The position numbers and the translations under genes were made by a program. Positions 43,123-51,907 of a DNA stretch of 64,000 nt are shown here, piece by piece; the stretch's first letter is position 1, and every line of letters begins with the position of its first letter. Origin of the DNA: Vanilla planifolia (Eukaryota; Streptophyta; Magnoliopsida; Asparagales; Orchidaceae); contig JAIUJO010000084.1 of the NCBI GenBank assembly GCA_023846275.1, positions 667,487 to 731,486 on the forward strand, read 5' to 3'. The notes beneath the pieces are model-generated. The model saw nothing but the letters and a program-made list of their open reading frames with translations. It did not search any database and was not told the DNA's origin.

Positions 43123-43296
43123 GTTAAAAACTTAAGCAAACTAACAAACACATATTTTGGAAAGTGTACAAAAGTGAAAAACAAAAATTAAAATCTATGT
43201 AAAACAAAAATGACAATTAAGAAAACTAAAATAAAATAATTGAAATGCACATGTTGGATCACCCAAGTGATTTGTGTCACTTTATGTGAGGAATCC

Positions 43297-43308
43297 CCTC
43301 TGATACCA
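43297..43308 (-). promoter_or_regulatory. Primer-binding site of decayed element A
   Basis: The minus strand reads TGGTATCAGAGG, one base from the initiator-Met tRNA primer site TGGTATCAGAGC. It lies about 175 bp upstream of the gag start and is followed by an LTR start (tgaagtgaaaatg), as in an LTR retrotransposon 5' region. Confidence 0.85.
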
Positions 43309-43310
43309 AT

Positions 43311-43370
43311 TGAAGTGAAAATGATTGTGAGAATCACAAAAGAGGAGAGTGAATTATGGTTTGAAACTCT
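43311..43370 (-). repeat. Truncated LTR end (U5 side) of element A
   Basis: About 60 bp matching the start of LTR1 at 46,252 (ttgaagt, gagaatcaca, gtgaatta, ggtttgaaact). It is cut off where the second copy of the duplication begins, so the rest of this LTR was lost at the duplication breakpoint. Confidence 0.75.
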
Positions 43371-44268
43371 AGTCTTATCTTGGTCATTGTTTTACAATCA
43401 TTGCCACTAAAATTGTAGTCAGGAAGCCAGTTGACTTTTTCATTAATATTGTCATTTAATAGACTTCTAAATCAATTAATCTATTTTAATTCTTATCGCC
43501 TTATTCCAAATCTTATAATCTTAGTGCTTAACAGAGATCGCCAGCTTTAAATAGTGGTAGAGCATCAACAAAAGTTCTCTTGAAATAGGGCATTAGAATA
43601 ATAAGCATTAGAGAGAGATAAAGAAAGGGATTACATGACTATTTAGAGATATGTGAGCCGATCCACATTACAGTTGATTATATGTTGTATTGTTTATAGT
43701 GTTATTGTATACTATTTCAATGTATATCTTTCGTAACATTTTATGATTCTAGTTGATAATAATTGTTTATTGTATTATTTGTTATAATTATTGCTACACA
43801 TGATAGTGAGCTAGTTCTATTGAATATTAAACTAATATTGATATTTTGATGGTGAAGAAATGACAATATGAAAAATATGAAAATTTTGAATGCGATAATA
43901 TATTTATTTAGATAAAAAAAAAACGAAGGTTAATTATTTTTATCTATTCATGTTCTCTAGCAAATATTTGTTATAATTGTAAGACTAGTGATGATTAAGG
44001 TGAGGTTGTTCACTTAGTAGTCATTAGGATGTAATAAATCTATTGGTTGTCAAAATGATGACGAAATTATGGTGAGTACATTCCCTCAACCACTATTGGG
44101 ATGAGTTCATTCTCACTTTGTTTTTGATAATAATGATGAAGAAGTTAAGATATGTGAGCTTGCACAATTATCAATTCGGTGAATTAGTTCCTATGGCGAA
44201 CACGATTGCAAAATGTGGGATTACTTGGTTACCCCCAGGTCTTATGGTGAGTTAGTTACTATTGTTGA

Positions 44269-44405
44269 GAAATGAGATAAATTGAAAAAAATAATATATA
44301 AACAATTAAAATAAAAGATTTGTAAAAATGAGATAAATTGTATAGAAAGTTGCACTCTAATTTGCTAAAGAGATATAGTGTAATATCTTCAATCATCAAA
44401 TAAGA
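44269..44405 (+). repeat. Array-monomer fragment inside duplication copy A'
   Basis: Counterpart of 41,382-41,525: gagataaattgaaaa, gagataaattgtatagaaag, gttgcactctaatttgcta, tgtaatatcttcaatcatca. The same internal piece of the monomer is missing in both copies, so the fragment was present before the duplication. Confidence 0.8.
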
Positions 44406-44419
44406 GATATAATTGCATC

Positions 44420-46062
44420 TCCATACCACGATTGTAGAGACACCATACATTTAGTTCTTTATTCTCTAACCTTAGGAACCAAATGAAGCTTGGGATGACT
44501 GCTAACATTCACTATGAGAGCATTTATTGTCATTATTAATTACTCATTTGATTCAAGATTTTGAGCTAGAAATATTTTTATTAATTTTATAATCCTTGAT
44601 GTATGTCCTTTTCTACAATAATAGAATCATGTAATAGTTGAAATTTTTTACATGTGTTCAAAAGAGGATATATATACCTTTGTTTAGAAAAATGAGCATG
44701 AAGAAAGGGAAAATTTTACATGTTCAAGAAAGTAAAATGTTTTTTTTAAACAAGTTATCTCATCTTCGAATGAAATAATCTCTATAATAATTAATTATTT
44801 TTCCTCATCTTCTATCATAAAAAAATCTAGGAAGTTGATCTTTTCTTGGGAAAAATATTTTAATTTTTTATGTAGACATTTTGAATAAGTTAAAGTAGTA
44901 ATAAGTTTTGTGTAATTTTTTTAAGGAACATCTTGAGGACAAGTATTTAACTAGTTCACTTCTTTGCCAGATGTCCTTTAATCATTATTTGCCATGAAGC
45001 ACGACATCCCTTGCTCCTTGTTACTTGAAGTTGTAGAGACAAAATCTTTTCAAACACTCAAAGTCACTTGAAAGGCTTCCTTCTCCTTCGTTCTCTTCTT
45101 TTTTTTCATCTTTTTTTAGTTTCTTTGAGTTATGGATATTTACATCTAATATGGCCAGTTCAGTTACAGTCACAACATCTTGAGCCTTCATCTTCTCCTT
45201 TCTTTTCTTCTTTTGCCAATTCCTATTTACAAAACATTTTGCCAAAGTTTTTCATAACCTTTAACATGAAAATTTGCCTCTTCTCCTAAATCCATAGAAG
45301 AGATTGATGCCACATCTAAATCTTCCTTGCTTACTTTAAATGCCAAAGGTTTCTTCTTTCTTGCTCCATTCTTTGTCTTATAAGTGGAATCCTCCTCTTC
45401 AACCCTTCTATTCATCTCAATTTTGGCCATTAACAATTCTCAGAGTAATTTATCCAATATGAGCTTATTTACATCTTTTGTCCCCTTTATTATTGTGGCA
45501 AGAGGACCATACTCTTTTTGTCTAATGCTTGGCACTTTTCTTATAAGTTCTAGATTAGAAAGTACTCTTTTAAGATTTGTTAATCTATTAGTAATATTAG
45601 TAAATCATGTAAACGTCTTCTTTATAATTTCACCAATATCAACTCTAAAAATCTCATAATCATGTGTAAGAATATTTTATTTTTGTTTCCTTTACTTGTA
45701 TAGTGCTTTAAAAAGAAACCTCTAATTTTTCCCAAACTACATGTATGTTTTTAAAATTCATAACTTGATTAAATTCACTTGGAGACCTGCCACAATGTAT
45801 GTAGTTGAGTACTCTTGCATTGAGGAGTGCCATTCTTTGATCACCCCTAAGTTCACTAAAAGACATAAGTTAGCTTGTGTATGAATCTCAAAATAAATCA
45901 CATGGCTTGGCATGTATTTCTAGAAGTTCAAAGTTAATTAACTAAATAAAAATTCTAAATCTATTTCTCAAATATAGAGAAAATTCACCCTTAATAATGG
46001 TTGAGAGACTAAACAAGATCCTTCATCAAGCACATGCCAATATAAATTATGGATGAAGACAT
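44420..46062 (-). pseudogene. Decayed Copia-type gag, copy A'
   Basis: Minus-strand gag relic starting at about 46,062. Two adjacent open pieces remain: 45,227-45,436 (PLAFKVSKEDLDVASISS, then GEEANFHVKG) and 45,021-45,245 (NRNWQKKKRKEK, the basic stretch before the zinc knuckle). These correspond in order to the C-terminal half of the young element's gag. The zinc-knuckle cysteines are gone. The acidic Glu/Ser-rich tail is recognisable. The plus-strand frames 45,068-45,289 and 45,384-45,659 are antisense shadows. It cannot make a gag protein. Confidence 0.8.
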
Positions 46063-46237
46063 ATTAAAAACATAAGCAAACTAACAAACACATATTTTGA
46101 AAAGCATGCAAAAGTGAAAAAACAAAAATTTAAATCATATTGCAACAAAAATGACAATTAAGAAAACTAAAATAATATAATTGAGATGCACATGATGGAT
46201 CACCCAAGTGATTTGACTCACATTATGTAAGGGACCC

Positions 46238-46249
46238 CCTCTGATACCA
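46238..46249 (-). promoter_or_regulatory. Primer-binding site of decayed element A'
   Basis: Minus strand TGGTATCAGAGG, as at 43,297-43,308. It lies next to the start of LTR1 and about 175 bp upstream of the A' gag start. Confidence 0.85.
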
Positions 46250-46251
46250 AT

Positions 46252-47761
46252 TGAAGTAAAAACATGTGTGAGAATCACACAATGGGGGAGTGAATTAAGG
46301 TTTGAAACTATTTTTAATAAATTTTTTGTTATTATTTTTTTAAATATTTGTTAAAAAAATTTATATTTGTAAAAAACTTTGATTTATAAATATATTAATT
46401 TTTAATTTTTGTATTTACAATAAAATTTAAATTACATACAAAATTTTTTACGTAGTTTAGTTCAAACAAGAACCTATGACCACCCTTAACTAGTGTTAAG
46501 AAAAAAACTTCGCTCATAAAACAGTTAGAACTTCAGGTTTTATTTACGATTCACTTCGAACCAACTTTATATTTTTCTAATGGTTCCCTTCTAGCCTAAT
46601 AGCTTTTCAAGGTTCAACAATAGCCTGAGCTTTTATGAGGTCAACTAACTCAGCCTTTCATAGCATCAAACAAAACTCGTGCATTCCCAAATGCTAGGCC
46701 ACGCAATCTTAAAGAAAAAGATACAGCTAGAAAAACATTTTGGGCAAAATTGTACAAATGTTTCTCTATTTGTTGATAGATATAAAAAGTCACATTGAGT
46801 TCAAAATAATGAAGATAATTAAGAAGAAAAAAAATCTTTGAAGAATTACGATTAGTTGAAAGAATTTTTAATTTGCAGTAGTTGTATGTTGAAGGTCCTT
46901 TTAAAACAAATTTATGACATTAGAATATTGTGCATTACTTTTTTTGAGATGTTAAAAGCATGTTTGTGTTTATTTGTTATTTCATTCACAATGCATAGAT
47001 ATTTATAAAAAAATCTTTTGTCATAATCATTAGAAAGACAAGTAAATGTTATGTGAAAAGTTGCTGCTGAAAAGCATAAAATGCTTTTCCAAACAGCTAA
47101 AAAATTATTATAAAATGGATACTAATATAGCACATATAACAACTAGTTTTTTATCCATTAGGTTGCGATTGACTAGAGCTGTTGCTTCAGCACAAAACAG
47201 ATCTCAACCATGAAATAAAATGCTGTAAAAGTGGATGTGTTTTGGAAGGTTGGATCGTGCTTGATTACTTCTCCATCACTCCATTAATTTAGTTGAGTTC
47301 TGGATCATTCAATTAATAAATGACAAAATAAATATTTGATCTAGACTATATGATTCAAATAGGATAGATCCTTTCAAATGATTAAATAAAAAGAGTCATT
47401 ACATATATCAGATGAGATCACAAACATCGAATGAATTAGTCAGTTCCAATCGATGAAATAGTAACCATTCAATCAACTCAACAATGGGCAGTTGGATCTA
47501 TTAAGCTCATTGTTCAGTAATGGAGGTGATCTCCACTGTGCAATTACAAAAATGCATTATCGAACATCATTGAGTGTTATCCGTTTTTTATGCATTGGGG
47601 CCCAATGGACTTTAGTCAAACCTTGAAAGGAATAATAGCTATTTTTAACTCATAAAGGTTTGGGTAGATGTTTCACAAGGAGCCTAAATGAGGCTGTCTC
47701 CCCTTTGTGCTCTCAAAAATTTATCACCTGCATGTACTCATATCTTAAAGGCTTGTACATG
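46252..47761 (-). repeat. Old LTR1, left part (split by the young element)
   Basis: Begins next to the primer site of A' and follows the same module order as LTR2 (59,935-62,116): gtgaatta, aaaactttgattta, a block of paired direct Asn/Thr-poor AT DNA, gttcaaac..aacc..ccttaac, ggtcaact..ctcag, then the tggatc-rich region and aggttt near 47,650. It stops at 47,761, where the young element begins, and resumes at 56,591. With the right part it totals about 2,240 bp. It serves as 5' LTR of A' and, by position, 3' LTR of B. Confidence 0.75.
47757..47761. repeat. Target-site duplication, left copy (ACATG)
   Basis: ACATG directly precedes the left LTR, and the same pentamer occurs at 56,586-56,590 at the other end. 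Five bases is the normal Copia target duplication. At the right end the pentamer overlaps the last three LTR bases (ACA), which could reflect loss of one copy of a TGT/TGT doublet at the junction or chance. Confidence 0.6.
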
Positions 47762-48358
47762 TGAAGTGTTTCGTGCTAAGGAAATCCCACAAGAGGGGGG
47801 GGGGGGTGAATTGTGTATTTAAAATTTTATGAATTTCAAAATTAAACTTAAAAACCTTTAAGCAAGAGTAAAGAGAGTTGAACAAACAAATTTTTAAGTG
47901 GTTCGACTCAAAACCGAGTCTCCGTCCACCCCAAACCGGTGTTGGGAAAAGTCCACTAAATGCACCGATTACATGTGAGGTTTTTCGTATGGTTCACCTC
48001 AAACATACTTGGTATTTTTACTATGGCTAATCCCAAACCTACTTGAGTTTTTACCGGGCTCAACTCAAACCCGGGGCTTTAGCACTACTACCGGGATGCC
48101 CTTGCCCCAAAACGAAAAATACAACAATTGGCAAAAAGAACTTAGAAGAAATCGGAGAAAAGATGAGGCACATACAATCGACAAATTAGAGGGATAGAAA
48201 TTGAGAAATAATTGAAAAACCTCTAATTCCAATAGCCTTCTTGCCGCTTTGCTTTTTGAGCTTGGATGCACCGTTTTTGCTTGTGTGCTCGAATTTTGAG
48301 ATCTGAAATCTTTGGGAAATTTAGCAAAGGTTAAACTGAAAAATACATCAATTTTCCC

Positions 48359-48366
48359 TATTTATA
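48359..48366 (-). promoter_or_regulatory. Sense TATA box in the left LTR
   Basis: The minus strand reads TATAAATAGGG, a canonical plant TATA box, about 600 bp from the end of the LTR, which leaves a plausible R-U5. The right LTR has TATAAATTAGG at the same place. Confidence 0.65.
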
Positions 48367-48430
48367 GAGCTGAAATTTGAGCTCTAAAAACACCCCAACG
48401 GCTCCAAAAATTAATTAGCCGTTTGGGAAA

Positions 48431-48454
48431 CGGACGGAAAGCAGCCACCGTCCG
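48431..48454. repeat. Hairpin CGGACGG/CCGTCCG
   Basis: A perfect 7-bp inverted repeat with a 10-nt loop, retained at 55,392-55,415 in the other LTR. It sits at the edge of the GC-rich 70-bp repeats, upstream of the sense TATA box. Confidence 0.7.
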
Positions 48455-48470
48455 ATCCAGGCCCAAAAAC

Positions 48471-48670
48471 GTACGGCGCAGATTGTTACGCATTTTACCA
48501 TTCGGGCTTAATCCAGAGCGTTGGATCCGGGCGCATAATCGAACGGCACGGATTAAATCTCGCGATTACCGTTTACGCAATTTAATCCCGTGCGTAGGAT
48601 CCGGGCGCAAAGATGAACGACACAGATTTTACCTTACGAGATGAATCCTGTGTGTTGGATCCGGGCGGGC
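48471..48670 (-). repeat. Three ~70-bp GC-rich tandem repeats in the left LTR
   Basis: Units begin at 48,471, 48,541 and 48,615 with g(a/t)acggcgcagatt-like starts and end in ggatccgggcg. They are diverged from each other but kept in both LTRs (right copies start at 55,432, 55,502 and 55,576). They are rich in CpG against a very AT-rich neighbourhood. They lie about 100-300 bp upstream of the sense TATA box, where U3 enhancer repeats commonly sit. Confidence 0.75.
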
Positions 48671-48717
48671 TTGATCTGAGCCATTGGATCCCACGAAGGC
48701 TGAAACTGGGATTTTTA

Positions 48718-48759
48718 GTCCCACATTGCATATGCGAAAGTGTTGGAGCGCTATATAAG
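48718..48759 (+). promoter_or_regulatory. Antisense snRNA-type promoter signature (USE + TATA), left LTR
   Basis: GTCCCACATTG at 48,718-48,728 differs by one base from the plant snRNA upstream sequence element RTCCCACATCG. TATATAAG follows at 48,752-48,759, 23 nt later. In plant snRNA genes that short spacing is the RNA polymerase III (U6) arrangement. It points along the plus strand, opposite to the element's genes. Activity is inference. Confidence 0.55.
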
Positions 48760-48821
48760 AAATCCACCCTGTTTATATTGCGAGCCTCTTTGGGGTTGGC
48801 TCCCCCCTTCCTTGACCAGGA

Positions 48822-48963
48822 CTTGATCACCTTGTTTGGGTTGACTTAGCCAGGCATTGTTCATTGACCGTTGACCGCGCTGCAGTTTGACCTAGCCGAG
48901 CTCCTCTCGGCGGGCTTTGTGCGGGCTTGGCTTACCCAGGCACTGTTGATTTGACCGTTGACC
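48822..48963 (-). promoter_or_regulatory. Cluster of W-box cores in the U3 region
   Basis: TTGACC occurs at 48,822, 48,864, 48,871, 48,887, 48,951 and 48,958, plus TTGACT at 48,841. TTGAC(C/T) is the binding core of plant WRKY factors, and pairs spaced by 7 nt occur twice. The cluster lies upstream of the sense TATA box. Most copies persist in the right LTR. Confidence 0.55.
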
Positions 48964-49001
48964 AGCGCTAGCCGAGCTTCTCTCTGCGGGCTTGGCTCGC
49001 C
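48838..49001 (+). repeat. Two-fold ~80-85-bp repeat in the left LTR
   Basis: The order ttgactta-ccaggca-tgtt-attgaccgttgacc-gct-agccgagct-tctc-gcgggctt occurs twice (48,838-48,925 and 48,926-49,001). The right LTR has the same pair at about 55,799-55,960. Confidence 0.75.
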
Positions 49002-49628
49002 CTTTTCGTGTCAACCAAAATTTTAGTTTTAAATTAAATTTTTAATTTCTAAAAGACCTGGATGGGCTGTTTTCGCTCCGGGTCGACCCGCCCATTGCTA
49101 CAGTGCATTTTCCCTAGACTTCATCTGTTTTATGGTATTTTTGAAGAATTTTTGTGCCAAAAATTTGAATATAAGTGTATAAAAATAATTTTATATTCTT
49201 ATAGTATTATAAGTTATTTAAATAGCTATGAAAAAAATTCATGAAAAACAATTCCAAAATAATATTAAAAAATCAAATACCAATGTCTATACATTTTTTC
49301 AAATATGCTTGGCCCAAAAATCAAAATTCAGTATTAAATAACTTTATAATATTTTTAAATGTTAATACTACTAGTGTGCCTCATAATCTCAAAGTTTGTA
49401 CATATCAAAATCAAGAGAAATAAAATGAAATTCAATTATAAAAAATCTTGTGTATGTCTCAAATTTCCTTGAAGTATGCCATGACCTCAAGGCCCTTAGA
49501 GACCATTATTTTAGACATCTAAGATACATGGCTTGATTTAATTAATTATTAATAATTTTACTTAAAATCAAGCCCAAATAAAATATACACATTTATGCTT
49601 GACTCATCAAACACAAGGGTGTAACAAT

Positions 49629-49641
49629 CTCCCCCTTTTGA
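49629..49641 (-). promoter_or_regulatory. Polypurine tract of the young element
   Basis: The minus strand reads AAAAGGGGGAGAT immediately before the 3' LTR start TGTTACACC. This is the expected plus-strand priming site for reverse transcription. Confidence 0.9.
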
Positions 49642-49774
49642 TGATGGCAAGACATAAATGTTTTAAATAAAAATAAGTATTTAAAATACAATTCATAGGG
49701 AGAAAAATATGCTCCCCCTATCTTGATGCTCCCCCTAACTCCTTACTATTCTCCCCCTTTGACACCATCAAAAG
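49637..49774. repeat. 3' UTR inverted repeat with extra polypurine-like tracts
   Basis: CTTTTGATG (49,637-49,645) is complementary to CATCAAAAG (49,766-49,774). Between them are three further GGGGGAG-like tracts on the minus strand (49,711-49,718, 49,728-49,735, 49,751-49,760). The same arms are kept in decayed internal B at 57,331-57,339 and 57,586-57,594. Confidence 0.65.
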
Positions 49775-49809
49775 TGAGTTAACCTTAAGCAATGTCTAAA
49801 ATTCCTAAT

Positions 49810-50186
49810 TATTCTCTCAATGTTTGAAATTGCTCCGATGGTAAGGGTTTGGTAAAAATGTCAGCCAATTCAAGCTTAGAAGGAACATACTATAATTCTA
49901 CTAATCCTTTGGCCACTTGGTCTCTAATAAAGTGATATCTAACATCTATGTGCTTAGTCCTAGAATGATGAACTTGATTCTTGGCTAATGCTAATGCACT
50001 AGTATTGTCAATTCTAATAGGTATATGTGTGACTTTTAAACCATAGTCTTGAAGTTGTTGTCTTAACCATAGTACTTGAGCAACACAACTTCTGACTGCA
50101 ACATATTCAGCTTCTGTTGTTGACAAAGCTATACAATTTTTTTTTTGCTTGACCATGAAACAAGATAATGTCCCAAGAATTGACAT
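49810..50186 (-). pseudogene. Copia RNase H domain, C-terminal part (broken)
   Basis: The end of the pol polyprotein. The open part (49,890-50,186) shows ALSTTEAEYVAV, the helix with the RNase H catalytic Glu, then IRIDNTSALALAKN and RTKHIDVRYHFIRDQV, the usual Copia RNase H tail ending in a His and Asp. A stop at 49,890 cuts off a further in-frame tail that still reads as a typical Copia C-terminus (ADIFTKPLP) to about 49,810. The frame is out of register with the upstream piece because of an indel at the poly-T run near 50,139-50,149. Non-functional as it stands. Confidence 0.9.
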
Positions 50187-50902
50187 GTCCCTGATTTGCT
50201 CTTCCTATCCACTTTAGATCCTCCAAAATCTGAATCTATATAGCCAATGAGTTCACAAGAGAGGTCATTTCTAGGATACCATAATCCTAGAGTCATAGTT
50301 CCCTTCAAATATTTGAAGATTGGTTTAATAGCTTTTAAATGACTTTCATTTGGGTTTGCTTGGAACCTAGCACATAATCCAACACTAAATAGAATGTCGG
50401 GCCTACTAGCTGTAAGGTATAATAAAGATCCTGTAAGTCCTCTATAAAGTTTTTGGTCTATGATTTTCCCTTGTTCATCTAGGTTAAAGTGAATAGATTG
50501 ATTCATGGGAACTTTTCTAGGTTTCATATTTTCATAACCATATTTCTTAAACATTTCTTTCAAATATTTAGTTTGAGAAATAATAATACCATCTTTTAGT
50601 TGTCTTATTTGCAATCCTAAGAAAAATGTTAGCTCACCCATCATGCTCATTTCAAATTCCTTAGTCATAAGATCTCCAAATTCTTTACACATTTCTTCTT
50701 TTGTACTACCAAAAATAATATCATCAACATAAATCTGAACAATTAATAAATCATCTCCTAAAGGCTTTAGAAATAATGTAGTATCTGATTTACCCTTTTT
50801 AAAGCCACTTTCTACTAGATAATTACTCAACCTATGGTACCATGCACGTGGAGCTTGCTTAAGGCCATAAAGAGCTTTCTTAAGCTTGTAGACATAATTA
50901 TC
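50129..50902 (-). pseudogene. Copia reverse transcriptase core and start of RNase H
   Basis: The best-preserved piece of pol. The open frame 50,129-50,830 carries the catalytic YVDD box at its residues 34-37 (50,720-50,731), GELTFFLGLQI, YLTASRPDI, and the first RNase H acidic block (GYIDSDFGGSKVDRKS). In-frame sequence from 50,902 to 50,831 adds the Copia hallmark ALYGLKQAPRAW but is cut from the upstream RT piece by a stop at 50,903. It ends in a frameshift at a poly-A run (SWSSKKK). In an active element it would make cDNA from the element RNA in cytoplasmic particles. It is disabled here by its surroundings even though the YVDD is intact. Confidence 0.95.
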
Positions 50903-51286
50903 TTATGTATGATTTTCAAAACCTGGTGGTTGTTCTACAAACACATCCTCTTCTATTATTCCATTTAAGAAAGCACTTTTTACATCCATTTGAAACAATC
51001 TAAAATTCTTATAACATGAATATGCTAGAAGTAATCTAATTGCTTCTAACCTAGCTACGGGTGCAAATGAATCCTCAAAATCAATACCTTCTATTTGACT
51101 ATATCCCTTAGCAACAAGTCTAGCCTTATTCCTAATTATTACACCATTTTCATCTAATTTATTTTTATAGACCCATCTAGTACCAATTACTTGTTGATCA
51201 CTAGGTCTTGGTACTAATTCCCAAACTTGATTTCTTTCAAATTGGTCTAACTCTTCATTCATAGCTTGAACCCAATAATCATCCAC
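50903..51286 (-). pseudogene. Copia reverse transcriptase, N-terminal part
   Basis: The frame reads [67 protein letters not shown] and [10 protein letters not shown], the standard Copia RT start with the first catalytic Asp in the DVKSAF motif. It is in the same frame as the pieces on either side and is separated from them by single nonsense codons at 51,311 (upstream piece's end) and 50,903. No residue of the core motifs looks lost. Confidence 0.93.
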
Positions 51287-51310
51287 AAGGGCTTCTTCTA
51301 TAGAACTGGG

Positions 51311-51901
51311 TTAAAAAAATGACACAAAGGCACTATGATCTATATCTCTAATTGAAGCTCTAGTCTTCACTCCTTGGTTCACATCTCCTATAATCAAATC
51401 CTTTGGATGTGAGGTTGCAAATTTCCATCCTTTAGATAAATTATTTTCTTTTTCTTTTTCTTTCTCTATTTCTAGATTTTTTATATTTTCTTTATTTAAA
51501 TCTAGATTCTTTACTAATTCTATTTCATCTTCTAAATGCTTTTCACTAACTAGTTGAATTGTCTCATCAAACACAACATGCATTGTTTCCTCTATTTTAT
51601 GTGATTCTTGATTAAAAACTCTATATGTTTTTCTAATTGATGAATACCCTAAAAAGATTCCTACACTTGCCTTCTCATCAAATTTTCCTAAGTTTGCTCT
51701 CTCATTTTTAAGAATAGTGCACTTACAACCAAAAACATGAAAATAACTAAGATTTGGTTTCTTCTTCCTTAGCAATTCATATGGAGTTTTCTTCAACTTT
51801 TGTGTCAAATTAACCCTATTTATGATGTAACACGCCGTGCTAATAGCTTCGGCCCAAAAATATTTGGGTAAGTTATATTCGGCTAACATGGTTCTACCCA
51901 T
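51311..51901 (-). pseudogene. Integrase C-terminal region and linker to RT
   Basis: Shows AISTACYIINRV, KTPYELLRKKKPNLSYFHVFG, CKCTILKNE, KFDEKASVGIFLGYS and KTYRVFN, the conserved Copia block after the integrase core (GKKFDPKA-like region). A Lys/Glu-rich, low-conservation linker (about residues 120-165) leads to the RT. It is in frame with the integrase core but separated by a TAA at 51,908, and it ends in another TAA at 51,311. Confidence 0.92.
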
Positions 51902-51907
51902 CTCAAC

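Larger units (their letters stand above)
40711..43370 (+). repeat. Direct duplication, left copy (A)
   Basis: Matches 43,379-46,304 along its whole length in the same order: ggtcattgttt block, aggaagccagttg, gagttcattctcactttg, ggttaccccca, an array-monomer scrap, a decayed gag, a primer site, and a short LTR start ending in tggtttgaaact. Offsets grow from about 2,668 to 2,887 to 2,936 because the right copy carries about 220 extra bases (near 43,685-43,920) and small indels. The first ~670 bp of each copy is of unknown origin. The join at about 43,371-43,380 lies right after the LTR start. Confidence 0.8.
43379..46304 (+). repeat. Direct duplication, right copy (A')
   Basis: Second copy of the block at 40,711-43,370 (see there). 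It includes about 220 bases at 43,685-43,920, rich in ttgtttat/tgtat motifs, that have no counterpart in the left copy. Unlike the left copy it runs on without a break into a full-length LTR (LTR1). Confidence 0.8.
48778..49006 (+). ncRNA. Hypothetical antisense LTR transcript (~225 nt), left LTR
   Basis: If the USE/TATA pair is used as in U6 genes, transcription would start near 48,776-48,782. The downstream sequence is GC-rich and has no run of four T until 49,003-49,006, a Pol III-type stop. It contains a two-fold ~85-bp repeat and a perfect hairpin GCCGAG-ctcct-CTCGGC (48,895-48,911). There is no expression evidence. Confidence 0.3.
47762..49628 (-). repeat. 3' LTR of the young Copia element (~1,867 bp)
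   Basis: Near-identical to 54,725-56,588. It ends on the minus strand with TG (TGTTACACC at 49,628) and finishes near CTTCA. It contains a run of 12 G at 47,795-47,806, a GC-rich region with three ~70-bp repeats (48,471-48,670), a TATA box for sense transcription (48,359-48,366), a W-box cluster (48,822-48,963) and an antisense USE/TATA pair (48,718-48,759). Short ORFs inside it (48,009-48,197, 48,423-48,644, 48,582-48,830, 48,613-48,849) occur in LTR DNA and are not genes. Confidence 0.95.

Noticed and set aside
45068-45659. Plus-strand ORFs 45,068-45,289 and 45,384-45,659
   Set aside because: They lie opposite the gag relic A' and are the complement of its Lys/Glu/Ser-rich codons.
48009-48849. 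ORFs in the LTRs (48,009-48,849 and the matching set at 54,970-55,810)
   Set aside because: They appear in pairs in both LTRs, on both strands, and lie over promoter-type sequence. Duplication of the LTR, not selection, explains their conservation.
48430-49100. CpG island marking a host gene promoter
   Set aside because: The GC-rich stretch lies wholly within an LTR and is repeated in the partner LTR; no host gene follows.
49629-49889. env-like ORF expected in some SIRE-lineage elements
   Set aside because: Only about 260 bp lie between the RNase H end and the 3' LTR, and no open frame with a signal peptide or membrane segment is present.
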